Shown here one piece after another: positions 14,160-22,500 of a DNA stretch of 33,149 bases (within the stretch, counting starts at the first letter, position 1; every line of letters starts with the position of its first letter). This DNA comes from CAADGL01 sp964643885. GTDB taxonomy: Bacteria > Planctomycetota > Phycisphaerae > UBA1845 > Fen-1342. Position numbers and translations under genes: made by a program. The notes below the pieces were generated by a model. The model had not been told where the DNA came from and ran no database searches. It saw nothing but the letters and a program-made list of their open reading frames with translations. Where the stretch lies: positions 1-33,149 of the forward strand of contig CAZXUI010000050.1 in the NCBI GenBank assembly GCA_964643885.1, read 5' to 3'.

Positions 14160-16421
14160 CTACCAGCGGACGGCGCCGCGACGCTTCAGGCCGACCAGTC
14201 CCGCCAGCAGCAGCGCCGGCGAAAGGCCCAGCCAGCCGCAGGCATGTACGGGAACGAACGTCTCGACGATCTCCCAGTAGACATCTTCGACGGCCGCGCT
14301 GGACTCGTCCGTGCTCGGTGCATCCGCACCCTCGAACGTGGCCGACGCGGTCAGCGTGACCGGTCCGGACTGTCGCGCCCGCAGTACGAGCTCGATCCGC
14401 ATGTCCGCTCCGACGGCCATGTCGCCGAGCGAGATGACGACCTCATCGCCTTCGACCGCCGCCTCGAGCGCGACCGTCTGGGCCGCGTCTTCGGCCACGA
14501 GCCGGGCGGCGACGAACTCCATCCCTGGCGGCAGCGGCAGCCGCACGACCACGGCCGGAGCAGCGGCCGTGCCGACGTTCGCCACATCGAGCATGAACGA
14601 GACGTCGTCGCCGACGCGGGCCGGATCATCCGGTCCGCTGACCGTCACGCGGATGTCCGCCGCGGTCGGGTCTTCGGACGGCGGATCGTCGGCTGGCGGG
14701 TCTTCCGCGGGCGGCTCCTGCGGCACCGACGCCGTCGTGAAGCTGCGCTGCGAGCCGTAGGCGGTGCCGCTTTCGTTGATCGCGTAGGCCCGCACGTAGT
14801 AGGTCGTCTCCGGCGACAGGCCGGTGAGTGCGATCTCGAAACTGCCCGTGCCGGCGCCGCTGATCTGCGTGCTTCCGGCCGTGGTCGGGTTCTGCGTCGT
14901 GGCCCAGCAGACGCCGCGCTGCGTAACCGTGCCGCCGCCGCTGTCGCTGACGTTGCCGCCGGCCGTCGCGCTGGTGGTGGTGACCTCGGTGACCGCGGCC
15001 GTGCTGACCGTGGCCAGCGCGATCGGCTCGAATTGGGCGGTGACGCTGATATCCGACTGCACGTTCAGGTCCGTGCGCGGGTTGGCGGTCGAGCCGTCGC
15101 TCCAGCGGATGAAGCGGTAGCCGGCGTTCGGGACGGCCGTCACGCTGGAGCCGTCCGAGCCGTGCTCGACCGACTGAGAGGTCGTGCCGCTGAGCGAGCC
15201 GTTCGCGCCGGCCGTGTACGTGAGCGTATAGGTGTTGATCTCGAACTGGGCCGAGACGCTCAGACTCGCGGTCACGTTCGTGTCGGTCCGCGGGTTGTCG
15301 GTCGAGGCGTCGCTCCACTGCACGAAGTGATAGCCGCTGTCCGCGACGGCGCTCACCTGCGTGCCGTCGTCGCCGTGATTGACCATCTGCGAGCTCGTGC
15401 CGCTGATGGTGCCGTTGCTGCCGGCGGTGTAGCTGAGCTGGTGGGCGAGGTTGCCGGTGCGGCTGGCGCTGATCTGAATCACCGGGTCGCCCGGCATGCC
15501 GCCGTATTCGACGACGTATCCGTCGACATCCGGAAGCGAGACGGGATAGTCGTTCCAGGTGCCGTCCTCGAAGAAGTGAGCGTAGTCTTCGCCGACCGTC
15601 GCGTAGCAGTCGTTCGGCTCGCCCGCGGCCCAGTTGCTGTAGTTGCCGCCCTCGTCGTTTCCGCCGCCCGGCGTCGTGAAGTAGACCCACCCCTGGTTCG
15701 GGCTGCTCGAGCAGGCGGATGTCTGCGTGAAGAAGTGCCGGCCGGCGCCGCTGTCTTCAAGCCCCTCCGGGCCGGTGACCCAGCGCCATTCGGACTCGTT
15801 GGCGTCGGCCGCTCCGAGCCAGCCCTTGCCGGCCAGCTTGCCGGCGACGAAGGCGTTCTCGGCGGCGCTGGTGACGGTGACCAGGTAGCCCTCCAGGCCG
15901 AAGAGTGTGCGGGCGGAGGCTTCGGTGCGAGCATCGGACCAGGCGATTCCGGGGTCGGAGACGAACTCGTAGTAGTGCCCATTGTCGGCAAAGGGCAGCG
16001 AGCTGCCGAGCGTAAAGGTGATCTCGCGGGTGGTCGCGGCCGTGGAGGTGACGCTGAGCGCCACGGTGCGCAGCAGCGTCTGCCAGTCGGCCGCGGAGGC
16101 GCTGCCGCTGAAGGTCAGCACGCCGGTGCCCGAGTTGAACGAGCCGCTGACGCCGCTCGGCAAAGAGCCGCTGTCGAAGCTGAGGGCGTCGCCGCTCTGA
16201 CGATCCGTGATCAGCACGAGCGTGCCGTCGATCGGGTCGTTCCCGGTGACGGTGACGGCCGCGTCGATGACGGCCGCGGCACCGCCGACGACCACCTGGA
16301 ACGGGGTCGAGCTGCACTCAATCTGCGGCGGGTCGGCCCACGACCGGAGCGGGGTGAGCGCGGCGAACGCGACGCACAGCGACCCCAGCGAAGCGAGCGG
16401 GACCGGGTTGCGGATTCTCAT
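14160..16421 (-). CDS. Secreted C-type-lectin / InlB-repeat surface protein with Cys-Gly C-terminal tail
   Basis: This 753-residue protein starts at ATG 16421 behind AGGAG and has a signal peptide (about 29 residues, ending RSWA). It then carries a cadherin-like region (30-140) and a C-type-lectin-like domain (about 148-305; GWLGAADANESEWRWVTG, YSNWAAGEPNDC and GTWND are hallmark segments). Two InlB B-type repeats (about 328-395 and 397-467; YHFVQWSDAS and YRFIRWSDGS) and an FN3-like domain (about 470-563) follow. A Pro/Glu/Asp linker leads to a DUF11-like domain (590-695). The tail CGWLGLSPALLLAGLVGLKR begins at C728 and ends in basic residues. Such architecture suits cell-surface adhesion or glycan binding; the ligand is unknown. 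Confidence 0.92.
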   Translation of the reverse strand: MRIRNPVPLASLGSLCVAFAALTPLRSWADPPQIECSSTPFQVVVGGAAAVIDAAVTVTGNDPIDGTLVLITDRQSGDALSFDSGSLPSGVSGSFNSGTGVLTFSGSASAADWQTLLRTVALSVTSTAATTREITFTLGSSLPFADNGHYYEFVSDPGIAWSDARTEASARTLFGLEGYLVTVTSAAENAFVAGKLAGKGWLGAADANESEWRWVTGPEGLEDSGAGRHFFTQTSACSSSPNQGWVYFTTPGGGNDEGGNYSNWAAGEPNDCYATVGEDYAHFFEDGTWNDYPVSLPDVDGYVVEYGGMPGDPVIQISASRTGNLAHQLSYTAGSNGTISGTSSQMVNHGDDGTQVSAVADSGYHFVQWSDASTDNPRTDTNVTASLSVSAQFEINTYTLTYTAGANGSLSGTTSQSVEHGSDGSSVTAVPNAGYRFIRWSDGSTANPRTDLNVQSDISVTAQFEPIALATVSTAAVTEVTTTSATAGGNVSDSGGGTVTQRGVCWATTQNPTTAGSTQISGAGTGSFEIALTGLSPETTYYVRAYAINESGTAYGSQRSFTTASVPQEPPAEDPPADDPPSEDPTAADIRVTVSGPDDPARVGDDVSFMLDVANVGTAAAPAVVVRLPLPPGMEFVAARLVAEDAAQTVALEAAVEGDEVVISLGDMAVGADMRIELVLRARQSGPVTLTASATFEGADAPSTDESSAAVEDVYWEIVETFVPVHACGWLGLSPALLLAGLVGLKRRGAVRW

Positions 16422-17200
16422 CTGGAAGACTCCTGCGGAGTGAAACTGGGCCTACCGTCGTCCACGCGGACGGCTCGACGAAGTCCGCCCCGGCGATCGG
16501 ACGATGACTCGGCCGGGCGGTGGCGGCGGGCGTCGCGGTCGGGCGGCCGGGGTTCGCGGCGGGTGGGCCGAACCGATGGCGGCCGAGCTTCGTTTCCGAC
16601 GGGAACGGTGAGGGCGGGCGATTCAAGGGAGGGCTCCATCATTGGGGCTGCAACGCGTCCGCGCGTGCACGCCCCGGAGGCGGGTCACTGCCTGAACTAG
16701 GGAAGGGTATCGGTCCGAGTGAAGAAGGGCTTGAAATGTCGCAGTGCGGCGCGGGCGCAAGGCTTGCGCGGAACCGAGCCGCGCAGCTTGGAGAGCGCGG
16801 GCGTCTCGCCCGCAGTCTGCACCGAGCCGCGACCGTGCGTCTGCACCGAGCCGCGACCGTGAGGGAGCGGGCGGGGAGCGGCGCGTTGCCCGCGCAGCGC
16901 CGGCTGACATACACCTATCACAAGCGCGAGATCATTCTTTCTGGTGTGTGCGTCTTGGCGCGTGTGCGCGGGCGAATCTCCCGAATGCGCCCGCTCCCTT
17001 ACGGTCGCGGCTCTGAGCAGATTGGTGGTCGCGGCTCTGAGCAGATTGGTGGTCGCAGCTCGAAGAGCGCGAGGCAGTCGTTCGCCGCAGGTCGGGGCGG
17101 TTTGCGGGCGAGACGCCCGCGCTCCCCAGAGCCCCGCGCGATTCGTTCACAAGTTCAGACGCCCCCGCTGCCCATGTTGCGGGACTGTTGACCCGCTGCA
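16422..17200. other. Repeat-rich non-coding region
   Basis: No credible gene lies in these 779 bases. Open frames on both strands give Arg/Ala/Pro-rich peptides. The first part (to about 16740) is plain GC-rich sequence that should contain the promoter of the lectin-like gene. The rest is the inverted repeat pair described separately. Confidence 0.65.
16797..17121. repeat. Inverted pair of dispersed repeats with internal 24-bp tandem units
   Basis: CGCGGGCGTCTCGCCCGCA (16797-16815) is the reverse complement of 17102-17121. Inside it, a 26-bp segment ending near 16874 (GAGCCGCGACCGTGAGGGAG, then CGGGCG) is the reverse complement, bar one base, of 16988-17013. Each arm also holds two 24-bp tandem units containing GAGCCGCGACC or its complement GGTCGCGGCTC. 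The two arms face each other around about 110 bp, so the whole could fold into a large cruciform or long hairpin. Confidence 0.8.
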
Positions 17201-17692
17201 CTAGAAAATCGGCCCGAAGCCCATGATCCGGCGGCAGTAGGAAAGCTGTCCCAGGTGCGCGGCCAGGTGCGACGTCAGCAGGTGCGAGAGCAGCTCCGCC
17301 TGCGTCTCGATCGGCGTCCCTTTCATGAATGGAATCGGGTGCGGAGCGGTCAGCGCGGCCGGGTCGGCCGTGCGGGCCGCTTCGATCGCCGCGCGATAGC
17401 CCTTCTCGAATGCAGCCAGCGCCTCGGCCTTGGTGGGCATCGCCTCACCGGCCTTCGGCGGCGGCGAGCCGGGGCCGAATCGCTCCCTCCATCCCGCGGG
17501 CGCCACGCCCGGGCGGCCGAGAAGCTGCAACACGAAGTCGGCGGCCATGGTCAGGTGCGCGACGATCCAGACCGGCGGATTGCCCTCGCCCGCGGCGGGT
17601 TGATTGAAGCGCTCCTGCGGGATGTCCTGGATGATGCGCTGGCCGTGTTGAATGAGAAACTCGCAGATCGTACACTCGCGCTGATAGCCCAT
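17201..17692 (-). CDS. DinB-superfamily protein
   Basis: A 163-residue four-helix-bundle protein of the DinB/YfiT-like superfamily. The three expected metal-ligand histidines are visible: H46 in VWIVAHLTMAAD, and H142 and H146 in TSHLAAHLGQLSYCRR. Characterised members are divalent-metal-dependent thiol-transferases acting with small thiols such as mycothiol or bacillithiol. Many others, despite the name, have no known link to DNA damage. The start at ATG 17692 has GGAG at 8 nt. It appears to be transcribed alone. The precise substrate cannot be inferred. Confidence 0.88.
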   Translation of the reverse strand: MGYQRECTICEFLIQHGQRIIQDIPQERFNQPAAGEGNPPVWIVAHLTMAADFVLQLLGRPGVAPAGWRERFGPGSPPPKAGEAMPTKAEALAAFEKGYRAAIEAARTADPAALTAPHPIPFMKGTPIETQAELLSHLLTSHLAAHLGQLSYCRRIMGFGPIF

Positions 17693-17958
17693 CTCTCAGT
17701 CTCCAGCGAACTCGATGAAGTACCCGGCCCGTCGCGTCGCCGCCCGGGACCGCACCGGCCGGCGTCCGCGGCAGATTGTAGGCGACATCCGGGCGACGCG
17801 TCATCGCGGCTTATCGGGCGTCCTCGGGTTCTCCCAGCGTCATTCGGGGCGATTTTGCGTTGACCCGGCCTGTTTGATCGGACTACCTTGGGGCTTGACG
17901 CGGCTCGCAGCCTGCGAAGGGCGCCGCGCGTCTCGTCTGCATCAGGAGGAGGAGCGTC

Positions 17959-18885
17959 ATGCGAAGAGTTCTCGTCTGGATGGGGGTTTTCAGCGCGCTG
18001 GCCGCGCCGACCGCATCGGCACAGCTCATGATCCCCGACAGCGGCACGGGCGATCGGATCATGCTGTTCGATCAGGTCGACGGGTCGCTGATCGACCTGA
18101 ACTGGCTGACGGACGCAGGCGCCGTGGGCTGGTTCTTTACGACGCCCAAGGAGGCGATGGTCGTCGGCAATGAGATCTGGGTCAGCGACCAGGTGGCCGA
18201 CGCGATTCACCGCTTCGACATGTCGCGCAACTTCCTGAGCAGCATCACGACGCACCCGGACGGCGGTCTGCTCGATAACCTGCGCGGTATGGGCACGGAC
18301 GGGGCGAACGTCTACCTGACGATCTCTCCCAGCGACAGCGCGCGGCGCGGCGTGGCCATCTACGACACATCGGGCACTCCGACCGGCTTTTTCAGCCCCG
18401 GCAGCGACAGTCTCTTCGATGCCGAGCCGTTCCAGGGTGACCTGCTCGTGTCGAACTCGACCACCGACAACATCGAGCGCTACACGACGGGCGGCGTTTT
18501 CAGCGGCGATTTCGCCACGGGCGTCGACTTCCCGCAGCAGGTGCTCGTGCTGCCGGATGACAGCGTCGTTGCGGTCGCGTCGATCGCGTCGGCGGGAATC
18601 GAAGGCGTCTATCACTTCAACGCCGACGGCTCGCTGCGGCTGTTCATCGACACCGAGGGGCTCAAGGGCGAGTTCGGCGAGCAGGTGCCGCGCGGCGCCT
18701 TCCCGCTGGGCGACGGCGGCTACCTGATCGCGACCAGCATCGGCGTCTTCCGCTACGACGTCGATGAGAATGACTTCTCGCGGATCGTCGGCGATGTCAG
18801 TGCGCAGTACATCACCCTGATCCCCGAACCCGCCTCGCTCGTGCTGCTGATGGCTGGGGCGGGGGTGCTTGCTCGCAGGCGCTAA
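17959..18885 (+). CDS. PEP-CTERM sorting-signal protein with beta-propeller-like repeats
   Basis: The 308-residue product starts at ATG 17959 behind GGAGGAGGAG and has a 21-residue signal peptide (ending ASA). The body has repeated segments such as NEIWVSDQVADAIHRFDMS and DLLVSNSTTDNIERYTTGG, consistent with an NHL/SMP-30-like beta-propeller. It ends with IPEPASLVLLMAGAGVLARR, a textbook PEP-CTERM tail (PEP motif, transmembrane helix, Arg cluster), which directs exosortase-dependent sorting to the surface or exopolysaccharide matrix. No exosortase gene is present in this window. Upstream, TTGACC (17860) with a weak TACCTT at 18 bp is a possible promoter. Confidence 0.92.
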   Translation: MRRVLVWMGVFSALAAPTASAQLMIPDSGTGDRIMLFDQVDGSLIDLNWLTDAGAVGWFFTTPKEAMVVGNEIWVSDQVADAIHRFDMSRNFLSSITTHPDGGLLDNLRGMGTDGANVYLTISPSDSARRGVAIYDTSGTPTGFFSPGSDSLFDAEPFQGDLLVSNSTTDNIERYTTGGVFSGDFATGVDFPQQVLVLPDDSVVAVASIASAGIEGVYHFNADGSLRLFIDTEGLKGEFGEQVPRGAFPLGDGGYLIATSIGVFRYDVDENDFSRIVGDVSAQYITLIPEPASLVLLMAGAGVLARRR

Positions 18886-18909
18886 GGCGATTGGAAGGTC
18901 TCTCGGCCG

Positions 18910-18939
18910 GGCCGGCGCCGGTCTCCCACGGCGCCGGCC
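18910..18939. terminator. Perfect 11-bp hairpin between converging genes
   Basis: GGCCGGCGCCG (18910-18920) pairs perfectly with CGGCGCCGGCC (18929-18939) around an 8-nt loop, 25 bp past the stop of the PEP-CTERM gene. No T-run follows on either strand, so it may act as a bidirectional transcript end without classical intrinsic termination. Confidence 0.5.
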
Positions 18940-19001
18940 ATGTGCCGCTTACACTCCGCGGTCCGCGTGAATCCGGCGGGACGCGGCAGGGGGCGGCCCG
19001 G

Positions 19002-20111
19002 CTACGGCCCGGCCCACTCGAGCACCTCATCGACGACCTTCATGAAGGCGTCGCCGGAGGGCTTCTCGCCCGGCTTGTTGAAGCTGTGGTCCCGGCCGGG
19101 ATAGCGGCGGATGGTCACGTCCGTCCGCCCGCGGCGCAGCAGCTCGACCACCAGAAAGTCGAACGACTCGATCGGCACCGAGGTGTCCTCGCTGCCGTGT
19201 CCGATCAGAAGCTTCGCCTTGCAGCGGGCCAGGTTTTCGGCCGCCGGCTGCGTGGCGAAGGTCGCCCAACGCTTGTACGCGTGGCCCATGAAGTGCCGCT
19301 GCTCGCTTTCGGGGTGATCGAGAATGTCGCGCATGTTCTGCTCGAGCTCCGTGATCGACTGCTCGATCTGCTCGGGCGAGGCGCCCGCCTGCTTCATGGC
19401 CGCCCGCCGCAGCACGAACAGGTCGAAGAATTGCGCCGCGCCGCCGCCGGAGAGAAACGCCACGTGCGTGACGCGCGGATCTTCCGCCGCGGCTGCCGCG
19501 GCCACGTCGGCTCCCTCCGAGTGCCCCAGCAGCACGACGCGCGAGGCGTCGACCGCCGGCTGGCTGAGCAGCACGTCGAGCAGCAGGCGCACGTCGGCGG
19601 CCCGGTCTGCGAGCGTGGCGTGTCTGGCATACTCGGCCGAAGCGCCCTCGCCGCTGCCGCGCCGCTGCGATTCGCCGAAGCTCACGCCGCGCTTCTCGAT
19701 CGCCGCCACGTGGAAGTCACTGCCCGCGCGCTGAGCGATCAATCCGAAGATGCCGTAGCCGATCTTGTCGCCGACCGTCATGAAGTGCGACTGCGCGCCG
19801 GAGCCCTCCAGCCAGACCAGCAGCGGCTTGCGGCCGCTCAGGCCGTTCTTGAAATTGCCGAGGAAGAACGTCATGCGGCTGCCGTCGGGCCGCGCCGCCT
19901 CGGCCTGCCGAAACGGCGGTGGCAGCGTCTCGTTGGCGACGAAATCGAGCGACCAGCCAGGTTCGTCGGCCGGCCGGGTCGAACTTTGCGCCGCTGCGAC
20001 GGGCGGCGCGAGCAGCAGCAGAGCCAGCATCGCCGTGCGGCAGGCGCGGCAGGCGATTGGCCGGCTCGAACCTCCGCGGCGGCGCATCCGTATCTCGTGA
20101 CGGTCCGGCAT
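19002..20111 (-). CDS. Secreted alpha/beta hydrolase
   Basis: This 369-residue protein has the alpha/beta-hydrolase catalytic elements. The nucleophile elbow is GHSEG (S198), an acid is in GSEDTSVP (about D308), and the His is in GRDHSF (about H342). An oxyanion-type segment LLVWLEGSGA lies early. The start is ATG 20111, because GGGAGG sits 6 nt upstream; two codons earlier another ATG directly abuts that ribosome site. A basic N-region and ALLLLAPPVAAA make a signal peptide of about 41 residues. It resembles bacterial dienelactone hydrolase/acetyl-xylan-esterase-like or peptidase S9/S15-like secreted hydrolases; the substrate is unknown. It lies 122 bp downstream of tag. Confidence 0.88.
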   Translation of the reverse strand: MPDRHEIRMRRRGGSSRPIACRACRTAMLALLLLAPPVAAAQSSTRPADEPGWSLDFVANETLPPPFRQAEAARPDGSRMTFFLGNFKNGLSGRKPLLVWLEGSGAQSHFMTVGDKIGYGIFGLIAQRAGSDFHVAAIEKRGVSFGESQRRGSGEGASAEYARHATLADRAADVRLLLDVLLSQPAVDASRVVLLGHSEGADVAAAAAAEDPRVTHVAFLSGGGAAQFFDLFVLRRAAMKQAGASPEQIEQSITELEQNMRDILDHPESEQRHFMGHAYKRWATFATQPAAENLARCKAKLLIGHGSEDTSVPIESFDFLVVELLRRGRTDVTIRRYPGRDHSFNKPGEKPSGDAFMKVVDEVLEWAGP

Positions 20112-20233
20112 CGTCATCCTCCCGATCGCTTTTCGCGTGCAGGCTTCAGACGTGGTCCCGGGTGCCAGCCTGTCAGATTCGCGCAGGCGGCCGGCCGGCT
20201 CACACGAGCCCGGGCCGCCGCGGCGGCGGCGGG

Positions 20234-20827
20234 TCAACCCTGGCGCTCGCAGATTTCGCGATGGCGGTAGCAGGTGACGAGATGATCGTTGACCATGCCC
20301 GTCGCCTGCATGAAGGCGTAGCAGATGGTCGAGCCGACGAATTTGAAGCCGCGTTTGCGCAGGTCCTTGCTCATCGCGTCGGACTCTTCCGTCCGCGCCG
20401 GCACCTGAGCAAGGGTCTTGAAGCGGTTCATCCGCGGCCGGCCGCCGACGAACGACCAGAGATAGGCGTCGAAGCCGCCCCGGCCGCGAAACTCGCGCTG
20501 CACGTCCAGAAACGCCCGGGCGTTGGCGATCGCGGCGGCGATCTTGAGCCGGTTTCGCACGATCCCCTCATCCGCCATCAGCCGCTGCACGTCGCGGTCG
20601 TCGAAGGCCGCGATCTTGCGGGCGTCGAAGCCGGCCAGGGCCCGCCGGTATCCCTCGCGCTTGGCCAGAATCGTCGACCAGCTCAGTCCGGCCTGTGCCC
20701 CTTCGAGCACGAGCAGCTCGAACAGCCGCCGGTCGTCGTGCAGCGGCACGCCCCACTCGCGGTCGTGATATTCGATGTCCAGCGGCTTGCGGGCCCAGCC
20801 GCAGCGCCGGCGCGTTTCGGCCGTCAT
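20234..20827 (-). CDS. tag: DNA-3-methyladenine glycosylase I
   Basis: The 197-residue protein is full length for Tag, which removes 3-methyladenine from alkylated DNA to start base-excision repair. Diagnostic segments are CGWARKPLDIEYHDREWG, LFELLVLEGAQAGLSW (with E42 in the catalytic position) and FKFVGSTICYAFMQATGMVNDH. The zinc-snap ligands of the family appear as C9, H21, H182 and C186. ATG 20827 has GGAG at 9 nt. It is downstream of the LolA-like gene on the same strand, but a strong terminator separates them, so it is likely expressed independently. Confidence 0.96.
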   Translation of the reverse strand: MTAETRRRCGWARKPLDIEYHDREWGVPLHDDRRLFELLVLEGAQAGLSWSTILAKREGYRRALAGFDARKIAAFDDRDVQRLMADEGIVRNRLKIAAAIANARAFLDVQREFRGRGGFDAYLWSFVGGRPRMNRFKTLAQVPARTEESDAMSKDLRKRGFKFVGSTICYAFMQATGMVNDHLVTCYRHREICERQG

Positions 20828-20860
20828 CGCGCTTCGCTCCGTGGTTCCGGCGGGTGTGGG

Positions 20861-20902
20861 GAAAGAAACGGGGCGGCCGCACGAATCGGCGCGGCCGCCC
20901 CG
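20861..20902 (-). terminator. Rho-independent terminator of the LolA-like gene
   Basis: Perfect 12-bp inverted repeat CGGGGCGGCCGC (20869-20880) and GCGGCCGCCCCG (20891-20902) with a 10-nt loop. On the minus strand it is followed by TTTCTTTCCCC. It lies 28 bp past the stop codon of the gene ending at 20931. Confidence 0.85.
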
Positions 20903-20930
20903 GATGCGTCGGGTGTGCTGCGGCCGCGGG

Positions 20931-21650
20931 CTACTCGTTGGTCATGTCCATGACCGTCACGCCCTCGGGCGCGACGAACTTGAACTGCGCGCGGTCGAGC
21001 TTCTCGTTGACCTTGATGTTATCGAGCTGCATGGTCATGAACGGCTCGCCGGCGTCGTTGGTCGCCTGCATCCGCGACATCACGCCGTCCGACTCACGGA
21101 AGAAGAAGGCGAATTCCTTCGGCGCCGGCCCGCCGGGCGGGGGCGCTTCCTTCATCTCGCCGTAGACCACCCAGTGCTTGGCGCCGTCCACGTCCTTCGT
21201 CTCGACCCGCTTCAGGTCGTACTGCTTCTTGAGCTGCTCGAAGTACCCGGCCCCGATCGACGGCACCTCGCTGATCTTCCGCTTGATCGCCTGCTTCATG
21301 CCCATCTGGTCGACCACCGTGTACTCGAACTCGCCGTCGACCACCGTCGACGTCGTGCCCTTCATGGACTGCTCCTGCTCCCCCATCTTGATGTTCGTCT
21401 CGGTGTTCGTGTCCTGCTTGACGTAGTACTTGTCGTCGTGATACATCGCAGCCATCTTGCCGTTCATCTGCATCGACATCTGATACGGCTGCTCGATCTT
21501 CATCGTCATCTTCATGTCCGCCGTGATCGAGCGGACTTCCTTCAGCTTGGCCGTGATCTGCTTCTCGGCCTCCTCCACCGACTGCGCCATCGCCGCTGCC
21601 GTCCAACACGACGCCAGCACCATCGCCCCGACTCGCACGTAGCGAAACAT
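20931..21650 (-). CDS. LolA-like periplasmic protein
   Basis: A 239-residue exported protein with a 22-residue signal peptide (ending AAAMA). It starts at ATG 21650 behind AAAGGAAAAGGA. The mature part opens with a helix (EEAEKQITAKLKEVRSITAD) followed by antiparallel-strand-like segments rich in Met, Lys and Tyr (KMTMKIEQPYQMSMQMNGKM, then YHDDKYYVKQD). This is the layout of the LolA/outer-membrane lipoprotein-sorting fold. It could bind lipid or lipoprotein in the periplasm, but no partner Lol genes are nearby, so the specific role is open. An upstream in-frame ATG at 21725 is less likely because it would bury the signal peptide. Confidence 0.82.
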   Translation of the reverse strand: MFRYVRVGAMVLASCWTAAAMAQSVEEAEKQITAKLKEVRSITADMKMTMKIEQPYQMSMQMNGKMAAMYHDDKYYVKQDTNTETNIKMGEQEQSMKGTTSTVVDGEFEYTVVDQMGMKQAIKRKISEVPSIGAGYFEQLKKQYDLKRVETKDVDGAKHWVVYGEMKEAPPPGGPAPKEFAFFFRESDGVMSRMQATNDAGEPFMTMQLDNIKVNEKLDRAQFKFVAPEGVTVMDMTNE

Positions 21651-22019
21651 TCCTTTTCCTTTCTCCCCGGCGGCTCTGCTGATTCGCGCGGGAATCTTCC
21701 TTGGGGATACGCTTGCCGCCCCCAACGACGGCCGGCCGGTTTGCTTGTTCCTTCAAGGGGTCTCGGGCCGACACAGCCCCAAAAAGGTGGACGCCAAGCG
21801 CAATACACTACCGCCTCGACGCGGCGTCGTCCATCCGGCCGCCGGCGCGGGGCACTCCTCGATTTGCCAAATAGTCCCATAAAAGGGCGGCGGGCACTGC
21901 GGAATGGTCGTTATGGCGCGTCCGATCCCGGTCCGCCGCCCGGGCTGAACGGCGGCTCGCGGCCCGCGCCGGCCGCGCCGGCGACGTTGACGAGTCCGGC
22001 CGTCGCGTATCGCGGCGGA
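21651..22019. other. Intergenic region, nothing recognised
   Basis: These 369 bases lie between two minus-strand genes. They should include the promoter of the LolA-like gene, but I found no convincing hexamer pair. No repeat, hairpin or small gene could be supported. Confidence 0.4.
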
Positions 22020-22487
22020 CTACGCCGGCAGCCGCAGGTGCCGGCGGATCCCGGCGAAAGTGTCGCGCCAGCCGCGCTCGCAGCCGGCGTAGAACTCGTC
22101 GGCCTCCGGTCCGGCCGGAAAGCCGTCCTGCGTCACGCGCAGCGCGCAGCCCTCCGGCCGCGGCTCGACGACGAACTCGGTGACGAAGTCGGCCTGGAAC
22201 GGCAGGGGACCGGCCTTGGCGTGATAGAACCAGTCGTCGAGGACGAGCCGCCGGGGCGGCTCGAAGTCGCGGATGCGTGCGCTGCATACGTAGTCCGGGT
22301 CGTCCTCGTTCTCGCCCCAGGCGGCGACCCAGCGGCCGCCGGGTTTGGCGGCGACGACGGCTCGGGCGGCGCCCCACCAGCCGCGGATCTCGCTGGGCGT
22401 ATGGAGCAGGGCGAAGATTCGCTCCGGCGGGAAGGGCAGGGTCAGCTCGCAGACGTGCCGGCGGGTGGAAATTGCGTGGTTCGGCAA
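22020..22487 (-). CDS. SRPBCC / AHSA1-like domain protein
   Basis: A 155-residue START-like fold protein: ELTLPFPPERIFALLHTPSE, GWWGAARAVVAAKPGGRW, RLVLDDWFY, a strand-rich middle, and a long C-terminal helix ending GWRDTFAGIRRHLRLPA. This family binds hydrophobic ligands or client proteins and ranges from stress-response to polyketide cyclases; nothing here fixes the ligand. The most likely start is the rare codon TTG at 22487, preceded by GGAG at 8 nt. It begins 13 bp after the WYL/TerB-like gene and is very probably in the same transcript. Confidence 0.85.
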   Translation of the reverse strand: MPNHAISTRRHVCELTLPFPPERIFALLHTPSEIRGWWGAARAVVAAKPGGRWVAAWGENEDDPDYVCSARIRDFEPPRRLVLDDWFYHAKAGPLPFQADFVTEFVVEPRPEGCALRVTQDGFPAGPEADEFYAGCERGWRDTFAGIRRHLRLPA

Positions 22488-22500
22488 GGGTGTCTCCGAC

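Noticed and set aside
14244..16700. 818-residue plus-strand open frame
   Set aside because: Antisense to the lectin/InlB-repeat protein; composition is Arg/Ala/Asp-rich with no domain.
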